Source: Bos javanicus (Eukaryota > Chordata > Mammalia > Artiodactyla > Bovidae). From it: a stretch of 64,000 nt of DNA. Shown in pieces: positions 49,486 through 60,885 of this stretch. A model generated the notes under the pieces. The model did no database searches, was not told where the DNA came from, and worked only from the letters and a program-made list of their open reading frames with translations. The stretch spans positions 73,025,472-73,089,471 of the forward strand of contig NC_083879.1 in the NCBI RefSeq assembly GCF_032452875.1. The letters are read 5' to 3'. Each line of letters starts with the position of its first letter. Within the stretch, counting starts at the first letter, position 1. Both the position numbers and the translations under genes were made by a program.

Positions 49486-49704
49486 AGCAAACCGCAGTCT
49501 GGAGGGTGAGAACAGCTACCACCTGGTTCTGTAAATAAAGTTTTATTGGAACACAGAAACTGCCATTTTCTGATGTATTATCTTTGCCTGTCTTTGTGCT
49601 GCAACAGCATAGGTGAGTAGTTGCAACAGACACAGTACAGCACACAAGCCTACAATATTTTCTATCTGGATCTTCACAAAAAAGTTTTCTGACTCTTACC
49701 CTAA
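49486..49704 (+). repeat. hAT-type MER DNA transposon remnant
   Basis: CTGTAAATAAAGTTTTATTG followed by GAACACAG, GTGAGTAGTTGCAACAGA and CAAAAAAGTTTTCTGACTC: a familiar mammalian MER element. I do not give its subfamily name. Confidence 0.6.
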
Positions 49705-49956
49705 AGAGACAGAAGTCTACAGGGCACAGTGATACAAGGACAATGCGAGCCAGTCAGGGGAGAAAAGCAGGGGATAACAGGGAAGAAGGGAGCACTGAGG
49801 AGATGCTGAGACGAAGCAGTGGGGGAGGCAGGTATGCAGAGGGGGATGAGGAGTGACACAGAGAGAGGTGTGGGCAGCCAGGCCACCTGAGAGGGAGGCC
49901 AGCCTCAGAAGGGAGCACATCCCATCCTTTGAAACCATCTCCAGAAACTTACAGAC

Positions 49957-50076
49957 CTGAGTGCAAATCCTGGTATGCATCAAACAGCTGCTGAAACTTC
50001 TGTTCAGCTTTGTACGCCCGGATGGTCCAGAGTCCCCGGAGAGAAGATGCTAAGTGGGAAAACACTGGGCTCCGAG
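49957..50076 (-). CDS. ABCC4: ABCC4-like exon, TMD2 intracellular loop
   Basis: This 120-bp exon encodes RSPVFSHLASSLRGLWTIRAY followed by KAEQKFQQLFDAYQDLHS. It is the conserved cytoplasmic loop of MRP-family TMD2 that couples the membrane domain to the nucleotide-binding domain; the SPVF.H...S..GL.TIRAY pattern is diagnostic of ABCC proteins. The acceptor (CTTCTCCAG) follows position 50076. The donor is GTCTGT, weaker than consensus. Two bases complete the Thr codon split from the preceding exon and one G is carried over to a split Glu codon, so frame is kept exactly. No internal stop. Compared with human MRP4 as remembered, changes are mostly conservative, with several substitutions after the KAE motif. 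Confidence 0.9.
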
Positions 50077-50385
50077 CTGGAGAAGCAGAGACAGACACAC
50101 ATCAGAGAAAGTCAGGGAGGCTGGATGCAAGGAAACCCACTGCCTCCCGGGCTCTGTGGTCACACATCCCATCAAAGGGAATCCTCCATGTGACCCTCAA
50201 ATTCCTGCCCACACCAAGCCTCACTTTAATGACCTGGGAATGAGAGATTCTCTTTGAAACGATCTTTGACCAAATTAAAATCACAGCTAGATTTAGATAT
50301 AGAAATTCTTGTTCTTTCACCAAGATCCTCTCAAACACGACTCCCTCCAAATTCTTCTGGCATCTCACCAGGTGGAAATTGTTGA

Positions 50386-50870
50386 CAATTTTTAAAAAAT
50401 ATATTGAAGTACAGTTGATTTACAATAATGTGCTAGTTTAAGGTATATAGTATAGTCATTCAGTTATTTTTTTTGGATTATATTTCATTACAGGTTATTG
50501 CAAGATACTGAATAAAATTCCCTGTGCTTTGCAGTAATTCCCTGTTGTTGTCTATTTGACACATTAATAGCAGTATGTCTATTAATCCCATACTTCTAAC
50601 TTGTTCTTCCCTCTTTCCCAATCCCCTCTGCCAACTGTAAGTTTGTTTTTTATGTCTCTGAGTCTATTTCTATTTTGTATACAGATCCATATATAAGTGA
50701 TGTCGTATTTATCTTCCTCTGACTTAGTTTACAAATAATAATATTCCCTAAGTCCATCAATGCTGCTGCAAATGCTAATATTTCATTCTTTTTCATGGGT
50801 GAGTAATTACCCTTCACTATTGGGTAGTGAAGTGAAGAATAATGGTAGTGAATTACCATTCACTAATTTT
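50386..50870 (-). repeat. L1 3' end fragment
   Basis: GAAGTACAGTTGATTTACAA, AAATTCCCTGTGCTTTGCAG and ATGGGTGAGTAATTACC follow the L1 complement. A local TAGTGAAG/AATGGTAGTGAA repetition occurs at its right end. Confidence 0.75.
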
Positions 50871-52035
50871 TGAATCAGTAGCCTTTTAAAATTTAATTCC
50901 TAATTAGAGTCCTCACCACACTGAATTTTGTTGAGTAACCTGTGGGCCGTCTCCACCTCAGATGAGTAACATAAGGGCTGGGATAGAGTCAGTACATCCC
51001 CAACCCTGCACCAGAGCCAGACACAGGACAGGGTGAGACGAGTAAGGGGAGTGGACAGTCTGCTGCCTCCCCTGTCCTGGGCCTCTCCCTGCACCTGCGC
51101 CAGAAACCTCTGTGCGGGTCACGGATCACCCGGTGCTGCACCACCTTTGTGCCCACAGGACCTGGCAGACGAGGAGCCTTTGAACAGTCTTGACTTCCAT
51201 TCCAGGAACCTGATGGACATTTTATTAACTGCCTGCTAGATACCTGTCCTGGTGTTCTGAGGTCACTGCGGCGTGTGACATCCACATCAATCTTTTAGAA
51301 TCTGACAGTGGCCTTAGTGGCCATTCTCTTTTGAGTGACTACATGTGGGTTTGGGCCTAGTGTCACATGACTGACCATTCATTTCCTGCCTTCTTTTCTA
51401 AGAGCACACTGACCACAAGCATCAAGGTCAGGCTCCTGCACATCAGGGAACAGGTGGGCTGCAGGCTGCCAAGCAGGGAGGACACTTCTGGTGGGGTTTT
51501 CATTCCTCCAATGAATGAGGCTGTAACTTGCTGTTGTCAGGGACACATAGTGAGCCTGTGACCCCTGTCTGGGGGTGAATGATAACTTGTGCTGTATCAG
51601 CAGGAAATACTGACATCACTTTGTTACCTGTGTGTCTCCTAGAGAAGACCTGTTAGTACAATTAGGTTGTTTATGGGAAGTTAGTAATGCATCTTACAGG
51701 AGGCTTCAGAGATTTTATAAAATTATGGGGAAAGAATCAAGGGTGAAACTCCAAACTGTTTTCAGGTTCTCACTCTTTAGTCCAGTATCTGAATGCCTGT
51801 CTGATGACAGTTCAGCCAGTACCAACATGCATCTGGGCACTGCACATTTAGAGGGGTTGAGGTACAAATAGGTAAAGACACAGAACCTCCTCTTGTGTTT
51901 AGTGTTCCCAATTCTATAAGGAAGGAAGGGGCAGGCTTCCTTCTGTGAGACACTGGGGCTAAGAGAGAATGGGAGACCCTCGGCTGGGGGAGGACAGCAT
52001 GGGCTAGGGGCCAGGTGACAATCCACTCAGCCCTA
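50871..52035. other. Unassigned intron, partly GC-rich
   Basis: 50990-51290 is GC-rich for this region, with overlapping frames of 64-98 codons. No family recognised. Confidence 0.45.
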
Positions 52036-52185
52036 GGATGAGATGGTTGGATGGCATCACCAACTCAATGGACATGATGAGTTTGAGCAAACTCTGGGAG
52101 ATGGTGAAGGACAGAGAAGCCTGCCATGCTGCATGTAGTCCCTGGGGTCAAAGAGTCAGACACGACTGAGGGACTGAACACAACC
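52036..52185 (+). repeat. BovB LINE 3' end
   Basis: Terminal 150 bp (GGATGAGATGGTTGGATGGC to CACGACTGAGGGACTGAAC) followed by (ACC)n. Confidence 0.88.
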
Positions 52186-52299
52186 ACCACCACCACCTAG
52201 ATAGAGAACATAAACATTCTAATCAACTGGCTACCGCATATGGTTATCTGAGGTATGCAGGATGGGGTACCTGGATTAAATGTATTGTCTAACTTGTTT

Positions 52300-53391
52300 T
52301 ATTGACTATATATTCCAAAGCCTTTGATTTTGTGGATCACAATAAACTATGGAAAATTCTGAAAGAGATAGGAATACCAGACCACCTGACCTGCCGCTTG
52401 AGAAACCTGTATGCAGGTCAGGAAGCAACACTTAGAACTGAACATGGAACAACTGACTGGTTCCAAACAGGAAAAGGAGTACATCAAGGCTGTATATTGT
52501 CACCCTGCTTATTTAACTTATATGCAGAGTACATCATGACAAATGCTGGGCTGGATGAAGCACAAGCTGGAATCAAGATTGCTGGGAGAAATATCAATAA
52601 CCTCAGATATGCAGATGACACCACCCTTATGGCAGAAAGTGAAGAGGAACTAAAAAGCCTCTTGATGAAAGTGAAAGAGGAGAGTGAAAAAGTTGGCTCA
52701 AAGCTCAACATTCAGAAAATGAAGATTATGGCATCTGATCCCATCACTTCATGGGAAATAGATGGGGAAACAGTGGAAACAGTGACAGACTTTATTTTTC
52801 TGGGCTCCAAAATCACTGCAGATGGTGACTGCAGCCATGAAATTAAAAGATGCTTACTCCCTGGAAGGAAAGCTATGACCAACTTAGATAGCATATTAAA
52901 AAGCAGAGACATTACTTTGCCAACAAAGGTCCGTCTAGTCAAGGCTATGGTTTTTCCAGTAGTCATGTATGGATGTAAGAGTTGGACTGTGAAGAAAGCT
53001 AAGCACCAAAGAATTGATGTGTTTGGACTGTGGTGTTGGAGAAGACTCTTGAGAGTCCCTTGGACTGCAAGGAGATCCAACCAGTCCATTCTAAAGGAGA
53101 TCAGCCCTGGGTGTTCTTTGGAAGGAATGATGCTAAAGCTGAAACTCCGGTACTTTGGCCACCTCATGCGAAGAGTTGAGTCACTGGAAAAGACTCTGAT
53201 GCTGGGAGGGATTGGGGGCAGAAGGAGAAGGGGACGACAGAGGATGAGATGGCTGGATGGCATCACCAACTCGATGGACGTGAGTTTGAGTGAACTCCAG
53301 GAGTTGGTGATGGACAGGGACGCCTGCCGTGCTGCAATTTATGGGGTCGCAAAGAGTCGGACACGTCTGAGCCACTGAAATGAACTGAACT
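52300..53391 (+). mobile_element. Young BovB LINE, 358-codon open RT frame, target duplication
   Basis: A 1.09-kb 5'-truncated insertion flanked by the perfect 10-bp duplication TAACTTGTTT (52290-52299, 53392-53401). A single open frame (52302-53378) covers the RT C-terminal half with DYAKAF-like SKAFDFVDH, HQGCILSPCLFN and the catalytic YADD, and then the downstream domain to the natural stop. The start codon is fortuitous, and the protein lacks the endonuclease and the N-terminal RT, so it cannot mobilise itself. Its intact frame marks a recent insertion. Antisense to the ABCC4-like gene. Confidence 0.95.
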
Positions 53392-53401
53392 TAACTTGTT
53401 T

Positions 53402-54321
53402 CAGCCTACTCGGTGCAAAAAATCCAAATAATCCACAGTGATGGTGCCAAAGTTCTCAGACTCTCCAGATCAAATACTGGGAAAATCGTGTACTCCTTCT
53501 TGACAAAAGCCTCAGAAGGAGCCCATTTCTCCACTTCCATGTGAATGGGAAATAGCCCTTGCCCCATGCAAAAATTCTGTCAAATATTCTTTCTGGAACA
53601 ACCTCTCTCTCAATGTGCCAGAGAACCTGCTTTGTGACAAGACTATTGAATGACTCCATCTCATGAGTGGCCTCAAACCATAAAACGTCTGAACCCTGTC
53701 TACACAGAAGACTGGATGGAGCTCATCACTTCCTCTTCTGCCTCCCCAGGTCCTACCATCCCACTGAGTCATATAGGTAGAACTGCACACACACCTGGAC
53801 TCTACTGCTCCCCATCCATCCAAACACCTCGCCAAACTCGACCTCACAGGACGTTAGCTGCTTCTCTTGATGAGTGAAAATGTCTTCTACAGATTTTATG
53901 AAACTGATGATCACTATTCTTTTTGCAAATAAAGGTAAGTACCTCAAGTGTTTATTATTAAAAACAAAACATACAAATGCCACAATAAAACTCCTCTGAC
54001 TGGATGAACTGAGATTTTTTTCCACTTAGTAGATACAGAGAAGCATGAGACTCAACATGCGTCTGTTCTTGGCTTGGTTTCTAGAAGGTTAAGTTGGTAT
54101 TAATCTCCAATAATTATTCAAGGTTGAGGTCTCTGATGCAAACATATTCTCTCCTTACTTTTTGGTTATTTTTATAACTTTTAAAAATATATAACAATCT
54201 ATTTTCCTTATTTTTGTTTTAATACTTATGAAATGTGTGCAATAATAAGAGAAAAATTTGATTATTTCATCATCTGTGATTACCTGTAGAATAGACTAAT
54301 GAATCATAAAATGTGTTCCCC
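53402..54321. other. Unassigned intron
   Basis: Frames up to 111 codons without a recognisable family. Confidence 0.5.
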
Positions 54322-54435
54322 ATTATTCTGTTTTTTGCTGCACCTTGCAGGATGTGGTTTCCCAACCAGGACTAAACTGGTTGCCCCCACAGTGGAAGCA
54401 CAGAGTCTTAACCACAGGACCACCAAGGATGCCTC
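54322..54435 (-). repeat. CHR-type SINE fragment
   Basis: TTTTTTGCTGCACCTTGCAG and CAGAGTCTTAACCACAGGAC, the complement of the SINE head. Confidence 0.65.
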
Positions 54436-54586
54436 TGTTCCCCATTATTCTAAAACTAGGAAGGTGAATGGAGTTATCAACTAAATACATACTGAACCGA
54501 TCCCCCTCCTGAGTTCTCCTAGGGGATTATTTTCAGCATCACTTCTATGAATAGCTTTCAGAAAGGGGAACACAAACAGTGTGGTT

Positions 54587-54982
54587 CAATTCAGTTCAGT
54601 CGCTCAGTTGTGTCAAACTCTGTGTGACCCCATGAACCGCAGCACGCCAGCCCTCCCTGTCCATCACCAACTCGCGAAGTCCACCCAAACCCATGTCCAT
54701 TGAGTCGGTGATGCCATCCAACCATCTCATCCTCTGTCGTCCCCTTCTCCTCCTGCCCTCAATCTTTCCCAGCATCAAGGTCTTTTCAAATGAGTCAGCT
54801 CTCCGCATCAGGTGGCCAAAGTATTGGAGTTTCAAACGCTTCAAAATCAGTCCTACCAATGAACACCCAGGACTGATCTCCTTTAGGATGGACTGGTTGT
54901 ATCTCCATGCAGTCCAAGGGACTCTCAAGAGTCTTCTCCAACACCATAGTTCAAAAGCATCAATTCTTCACCACTCAGCTTT
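54587..54982 (-). repeat. BovB LINE 3' end with 14-bp target duplication
   Basis: 396-bp minus-strand BovB tail flanked by CAAACAGTGTGGTT (54573-54586, 54983-54996), a perfect 14-bp duplication. Confidence 0.95.
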
Positions 54983-55059
54983 CAAACAGTGTGGTTATCA
55001 CCCCAAATACTGAAAATGACAAAGAGCAGACATGAAAATAAAAGGGCTTATCTTTTCAA

Positions 55060-55262
55060 TAGGGCTCCCCTGGTGACTTAGATATCAGAGTCCACCAGCA
55101 ATGCAGGAGAGCTGGGTTCAACCCCTGGGTCAGGAAGATCCTCTGGAGAAGGGAATGGCTATCCACTCCAATATTCTTACCTGGGGAATTCCATGGACAG
55201 AAGAGCCTCGTGGGCTACAAACCATGCAGTCTCAAAGAGTCAGACGTGATTAAGCGACTATC
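55060..55262 (+). repeat. Bov-tA SINE
   Basis: GGGCTCCCCTGGTGACTTAG head to the GATTAAGCGACTATCAC tail. Confidence 0.9.
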
Positions 55263-55411
55263 ACACATCTTTCCAATACTTTTAACAACTGCAACTTACT
55301 AGAACATGTGAAAGAATATTTTTTTCAAATATATCACTTTTGACATATGTTTCCTGAGGTCTCCTTTCCTTTCCCTAATCTTTTCCTTTCCTTGTCATTT
55401 CTGGTAACTTT

Positions 55412-55804
55412 CAGTTCAGTTCAGTTCAGTCGCTCAGTTGTGTCTGACTCTTTGCGACTCCATGAACCACAGCACGCCAGGCCTCCCTGCCCACCACCAA
55501 TTCCCAGAGTTTACCTAAACTCATGTCCATTGAGTCAGTGATGCCATCCAACCATCTCATCCTCTATCATCCCCTTCTCCTCCCGCCTTCAATCTTTCCC
55601 AGCATCAGGGTCTTTTCAAATGAGTCAGCTATTCATATCAGGTGGCCAAAGTATTGGAGTTTCAGCTTCAACATCAGTCCTTCCAATGAACACTCAGGAC
55701 TGATCTCCTTTAGGATGGCCTGGTTAGATTTCTTTGCAGTCCAAGGGACTCTCAAGAGTCTGCTCTCCAACACCATGGTTCAAAAGCATCAATTCTTCAG
55801 CGCT
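55412..55804 (-). repeat. BovB LINE 3' end with target duplication
   Basis: Minus-strand tail beginning with a (CAGTT)n run, flanked by AACTTTC (55405-55411, 55805-55811). Confidence 0.9.
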
Positions 55805-55811
55805 CAACTTT

Positions 55812-56183
55812 CTTTTGAAGAACAATTCTCTATTTTCCTTCTACATTAGTTCCAACATGATTAAATACTTTCAAGAATAGTATTAACAGAGTGGATACTC
55901 TGTGTTAGGACATAGGTCATGAACAAGACAGAAATGGTTCCTGTCCTCATGGTGCTCACATCCATCCTCCTTGGGATAAAATGCAAAGGGCAGCTGACCC
56001 GCTGCCAGCTCCATTTGCCTTAAGGGCCAAACCTACTCTCAGGGTCCATAACTTTCAATCACCTAATGTTAACAGTGAGAAATACCATAGAACAGTCTGC
56101 AGAGTTTCAGGGGTCTGGTTAATTGAGGCATAAATGGAAGATAGACTGCACTGCCATCCCAACCTGAGAGCCCTGGTACTCAC
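55812..56183. other. Intron downstream of the frameshifted exon
   Basis: Nothing recognised. Confidence 0.5.
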
Positions 56184-56333
56184 TTGTACATTCCAGGCGT
56201 TTCACATCTCGTGATGTCTCTAAGAAATATCGCCGAAGAAAAAGAAAATGATGCCAAGGGGAATCACAGGTATAGCAGTCCAAGGAATTGCAGCCACCAT
56301 CACGCCCACCACACCAATCACAAGTAGAAATGT
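56184..56333 (-). CDS. ABCC4: ABCC4-like exon, TMD2 helices, one-base frameshift
   Basis: This exon encodes a transmembrane stretch of TMD2 (residues TFLLVIGVV, then IPWTAIPVIPLGIIF) and the start of the next cytoplasmic segment (RRYFLETSRDVKRLE), as in MRP4. The acceptor is a pyrimidine-rich tract ending in CAG after 56333 and the donor is GTGAGT (56183-56178). The length is 150 bp, whereas the family phase pattern (start phase 0, one base carried over) requires 151. Reading from the 5' side gives GIIFFFFGDIS and then a TAG at 56222-56220. Reading back from the 3' side gives LRRYFLETSRDVKRLECT, which joins the next exon correctly. One base is therefore missing within about 56239-56247, in a T-rich run on the coding strand. 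Skipping this exon would not restore frame. It could be a real inactivating deletion, a polymorphism or a homopolymer sequencing error. Confidence 0.88.
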
Positions 56334-56484
56334 CTGAAATAGAGAAAATACAGAGGCCTTCATGTCAAGGATACTTTTCAAAGATAAATTTTATTGATCT
56401 GTTAGGATTAAACTCCTTTCCTTGAAACTTGTTGAAACAGCAGGGAATGCTTTCCCTTCCAAAGAAATAGAAGTATAGGTGGTC

Positions 56485-56655
56485 CTCATGATGTTTATTG
56501 CATGCACCAAACACTCTGATAAGAACTTTCTAGGTATCAGCTCTTGTGATACACTCAGTAGCCTTTTGAGGCAGGAATTATTATTTTTAACAGATGAGAC
56601 TATTTGAGGCTCAGAGAGTAGGAGCTGCATCTCAAACTATCAGGAGTCAGCGGGT
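56485..56655 (-). repeat. MIR SINE
   Basis: GATACACTCAGTAGCCTTTT, GAGGCAGGAATTATTATTTT and GATGAGACTATTTGAGGCTC follow the MIR complement. Confidence 0.65.
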
Positions 56656-56744
56656 GTTACTAGAGAGAGGAGTGAGCAAGCATTACAGATGAGGAATCCA
56701 GATGCTTCAGCTATCCATGTAGGGATAAAGAAGTGGTTAATCAC

Positions 56745-56905
56745 TTTGACTTTTCACTTTCATGCATTGGAGAAGGAAATGGCAACCCACTCCAGTGTTC
56801 TTGCCTGGAGAATCCCAGGGACGGGGGAGCCTGGTGGGCTGCCATCTATGGGGTTGCACAGAGTCAGACACGACTGAAGTGACTTAGCAGCAGCAGCAGC
56901 AATTA
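56745..56905 (+). repeat. Bov-A/Bov-tA SINE with (AGC)n tail
   Basis: GGAGAAGGAAATGGCAACCC body to GACTTAGCAGCAGCAGCAGC tail. Confidence 0.88.
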
Positions 56906-56934
56906 CAAATTACAAATTCAGTGTAATGTATCTA

Positions 56935-57035
56935 GTAACAGTATTATCTAATTTTACAAATGGAGACAGTGAGGCACAGGGAGAGGAAAAGTAACTTGAT
57001 GGAAACTGCAAAGCCTAAGTCACGGAGCTGGGAAC
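56935..57035 (-). repeat. MIR SINE fragment
   Basis: TTTTACAAATGGAGACAGTG, then GAGGCACAGGGAGAGG and AAGTAACTTG. Confidence 0.65.
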
Positions 57036-57149
57036 CCCATGTCATGAGCCATTATGACATATTTAAGCTTGCCCCCAACATACAGCCATCTTTCTATCAT
57101 TATACTAAGTATTTAAAATGCCCATTCCAAAGGTTAACTATTATAACAA

Positions 57150-57260
57150 CACCAGATTCCATTTACAGTGTGTGTACTGTGTGTAAGGCCCTGTGCTGAG
57201 TTCCATGAGCATTCTCTTAATCATCACAAAAATATCCCCTGAGATGATTTTCTCATAGGA
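57150..57260 (-). repeat. MIR SINE fragment
   Basis: GGCCCTGTGCTGAGTTCCAT followed by TCTTAATCATCACAAAAAT. Confidence 0.5.
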
Positions 57261-58340
57261 AATGATCTAGGTCTAAAAAAGACAGCAGGTAGAACAATAA
57301 ATGAAATCATTGGTTGATGCTGATTTAAGCATCCATCTTTATCAGGAAAAGTATGATGATACTCTGGAGGACAGTATCAGGCAATAAGAATGCAATCAAC
57401 ACTTAGTGTCTGCCTGCTATGAAAGTCGGGTGAGGTACTAGGGACTAGCAGATTCACCCAGTCTCGGCCAAGGCCTCTGAAGTTTATGATCTCAGGTGGA
57501 TACAAATTCATGGTGATCTGCACAGGGGGATGGGGAAATACAGCGAAGAATACCTCAATATTTTTAGACAATTCTAAGACTCATGACTGATTTTATAGGC
57601 TTCTTTAACAAATAGAAAGAATGGCATGAATGACTTGCAGGCAGTAATCACAGTTGATGGAAATTTTGACAAAAAAGGAGCTGGAATGAGAAGGCTGAGA
57701 TGCTTGTCTGAGTTAACACTGGCTATTCTTTAAGATAAGAAATGATGAAGTTGGGAGGGTAAGTGGTTGTCCTAAAGTTTCCCAGTAAGGTATTGCTTAT
57801 CCTGGAGAAAGAGAGGAGCAGTTTGTAATCAGGGAATCCCAGAGCCACAGCTGCAGGTAGGAGGAACAAACAACCAGAACTGTGACTCTTTGGCCAGGAG
57901 CCCTTGGGAACCAAACTGCATGATCTGGATAGAGACCCATGTGCTTTTCCTGTTTCTCCCTGTCTCTGCTGTGGTATCAAAAGAAAACTCAGAGTGAAGA
58001 GCATGGAGTTCTGAATGAATAAATGCTAATCATAAGTGGAGAAAAATAGGGCTGTCTGACCGCCCTCCTATTAGACCTACAGAAAACAATTTCTTTCAGC
58101 CACTGGCTTGACTGTGCATCCTACCAGGCTACAACCTTCATGTTCATATGGAGGGGTCCTTCCAGCTCCTTCTATGTCTAGCCTTTAGGTCACTTGACTT
58201 GCATTGTTTTTTGTCAAAAACAAAAAACTACACCTAAAGTGTTAATTATTAAAAGAAAAAAATCCAAATTACTGGTTTTTAGCAGATTTGCATCATTTGA
58301 TGAACAACATTCATCCGTTTCAATAATCTGGCTCTCCCCA
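57261..58340. other. Unassigned intron
   Basis: Nothing recognised. Confidence 0.5.
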
Positions 58341-58548
58341 GGTGTCTTCCCTGGTGGATCAGTCATTAAAGAATCTGACTGCTATGCAGGAGACCCAGGT
58401 TTGGTCCCTGGGTGAGGAAGTTCCCCTGGAGAAGGAAATGGAAACTGACTCCAGTATTCTTGCCTGGGACATCCCATGGACAGAGGAACCTGGCATGCTA
58501 GAGTCCATGAGGTCAAAAAGAGTCAGACAAGACTGAGTGACTAAACCA
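58341..58548 (+). repeat. Bov-tA SINE
   Basis: GTGTCTTCCCTGGTGGATCA head to GACTGAGTGACTAAACC. Confidence 0.9.
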
Positions 58549-58794
58549 CTCCAGGTGAGGGCCTTTTATGACTAACCCAGCCTGGCACGTAGCCTGGGAA
58601 GCAGAGGTAAGATGAAAATGAAGGGCTCCATGGAAGCTGTGCCAATGCTTTTTCCTTAGGTACCCACTGAAGACCCATTACTAATGCTCTCAGAAACTCT
58701 GGAGTTAGGTTCAGATTTCATGGCCCTAAATTCTAAAGCAATTCAAGGAGGGTGCCTCTAACAGCTTTATTATACATACACACACACACAATGT

Positions 58795-59005
58795 ATTGGT
58801 TTCCCAAGTGGCTCAGATGGTAAAGAATCTGCCTGCAATGCAGGAGACCCAGGTTTGATCCCTGGGTTTGGAAGATCCCCTGGAGAAGGGATGGGCAACC
58901 CACTCCAGTATTCCTGCCTGGAAAATCCCATGGACAGAGGAGCCTGGCAGGCTACAGTCCATGGGGTCCCAAAGAGTTGGACATGACTGAGAACTTTTAC
59001 TTTTA
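58795..59005 (+). repeat. Bov-tA SINE after a short (AC)n run
   Basis: Full Bov-tA body; an (AC)n microsatellite lies just upstream at about 58775-58790. Confidence 0.9.
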
Positions 59006-59557
59006 TATTTATGTACATTTGTGAATCTTTTATTGCCAGCCATCTCAAACCCTTTATAGAAGTTTATAGAAGATGAAAATAATATCTAAGCAAGAAGTTA
59101 ACATCTGAAGAAGGAAACAAAAGATCCTAGTGTACAATAAACACACAATAAATCCCTTCCTTGTAGCCAACCTCATTTCTTTCTCCTACATTCTCGGGAA
59201 TGCCAAAAAGCCCAGTTCAAGCTACACACACAGTTACCCCCACCTGGTTGGATTCCAGGCCCATCTGATGGACCACATCACCATGGCCTGTGCTTCTGTA
59301 CCTCTGTCAGACTATGGAACAGAGACAGTGATGAGTATATAGAAAGAAGCATATTGACCCAGAAGCAAGTGACCCAAGTCCTGATATTCCCCAGATAAGG
59401 AGAATCATTATTTTTATATATTTCCCATTTGGACTACACCATTTGGGAAATTCTATCCAAAGTCTATGAATCCACATAATCAAATAAAAAATTCTTAGAC
59501 GAAATCTTTCACTTGAGAGAAAATGGTGATTTTTCATAATTCAGAAAAATTCACACA
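59006..59557. other. Unassigned intron
   Basis: Nothing recognised. Confidence 0.5.
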
Positions 59558-59702
59558 AAATCCCTGGGTTGGGAAGATCCCCTAGAAAAAAGAATGGCAC
59601 ACCACTCCATAATTCTTGCCTGGAGAATTCCATGGACAAAGGAGGCTGGCAGTTTAGTCCATGAGACTGCAAAGAATCGGACACAACTGAATGACTAACA
59701 AG
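59558..59702 (+). repeat. Bov-tA SINE, 5'-truncated
   Basis: CCCTGGGTTGGGAAGATCCC to CACAACTGAATGACTAAC. Confidence 0.85.
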
Positions 59703-60129
59703 CGTACACACCCACGTACAAACCCTAAGACCAAGCTTTTCTAAACCTGGCCTTTGCTTGGGATATATTAATCACATTCTTCATCCCTCATTTGACTGCC
59801 TTGGGTCTTTTCACAACCACGTAAGCTCTGGGACCTGGATATCCTTCAATTCACTCCCAACTTAGAGTCATAGCTAACTCCACTGAAGAGTGAATGGTGG
59901 GGTTTGGTTCACAGTTTGCTAACCAGCATGATAGGAAGCTTTAGGGAAACATGGTGTATCTCTTCCCTCATGTTTAGTGTATCTCACTGATCAATAGATT
60001 CCTTTCTACTTTTGTCAGAGTTCAACGATATTACAAAATTTAAGACTGGAGTCCTCTTATTTTATAATTTATCATGGTACACCTTAAAAAGAAGAGCACT
60101 ATAAAAGTATATCACAGGGAAATCTATTT
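59703..60129. other. Unassigned intron
   Basis: Nothing recognised. Confidence 0.5.
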
Positions 60130-60290
60130 AACATTCTGTGATAACCTATATGAGAAAAGAACCTAAGAAAGAATGAATATAGGTACATGTATAACTAAAT
60201 CACTTTGCTGTACATCTGAAACAAATACAACATTGTAAATCAACCATATTCCAATAAAATTAAAATAATTTTTAAAAAAGAAGAAAGTCT
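60130..60290 (+). repeat. L1 3' terminus
   Basis: ATATGAGAAAAGAACCTAAG, CACTTTGCTGTACATCTGAA and GTAAATCAACCATATTCCAA, the ruminant L1 end. Confidence 0.8.
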
Positions 60291-60397
60291 TTAAAAAAGC
60301 TAAAATCAAGGGTTTTGAAATCCATCTTATAAATAAAAGAAAGAAAACAGCATATTAAAGTATGTAGAAGAATGAAAATAGAAAAAAAAAAAATAGA

Positions 60398-60735
60398 CTC
60401 TTGAGAGTCCCTGGTACAGCAAAGAGATCAAACCAGTCAATCTCAAAGGAAATCAATGGTGATTTTTCACTGGAAAGATTGGATGCTGAAGCTCCAATAC
60501 TTTGGCCACCTGATGTGAAGCACTGACTCACTGGAAAAGACCCTGATGCTGGGAAAGACTGAGGGCAGGAAGAGAAGGGAGCGACTGAGGATGAGATGGT
60601 TGGACGGCATCATCAACTCAATGGACACGAGTTTGAACAAACTCTGGGAGATAGTGAAGGACAGGCAAGCCTGGCGTGCTGCAGTCCATGAGGTCACAAA
60701 AAGTCAGACACAACTGAGCAACTAAATGACAAAAG
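60398..60735 (+). repeat. BovB LINE 3' end
   Basis: ACTCTTGAGAGTCCCTGGTA to the CACAACTGAGCAACTAAATG tail. Confidence 0.9.
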
Positions 60736-60885
60736 ACCTGAATGAAAAAGAAAACTAAGCAGAAAAATCGACAAACACAAAGCGTGGTTCTTTGAAATCA
60801 CCACAAAATGCAAAAGGAAAAAAAAAAAAAGAGAGAGAGAAAATTTACAATTCACACGAATTAAAAGAAGATAACACAAAAGATT

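Larger units (their letters stand above)
6757..56333 (-). pseudogene. ABCC4: ABCC4-like (MRP4) transporter gene, C-terminal half, nine exons, probably inactivated
   Basis: MRP4 is a plasma-membrane ATP-driven exporter of cyclic nucleotides, prostanoids, conjugates and drugs. In transcript order the exons lie at 56333-56184, 50076-49957, 48284-48174, 41009-40909, 39307-39116, 27007-26852, 19029-18940, 7474-7302 and 6862-6757. Together they run from TMD2 helices to just after the H-loop of NBD2. All have AG acceptors and GT donors and compatible phases, so this is a spliced gene and not a retrocopy. Against function: a one-base loss and stop in the first exon, lysine for the catalytic Walker B glutamate, and histidine for the A-loop tyrosine. 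The 5' half lies right of the window; the final exon(s) after the H-loop were not found in 1-6756. The ABCC4 family assignment is firm. Orthologue versus one of the extra ruminant ABCC4-like copies cannot be settled here, though the divergence favours a paralogue. Pseudogene status is inference. Confidence 0.62.

Noticed and set aside
52302..53378. 358-codon open frame as a host gene
   Set aside because: It is BovB reverse transcriptase (YADD, HQGCILS) with LINE target duplications; the start codon is internal to the element.
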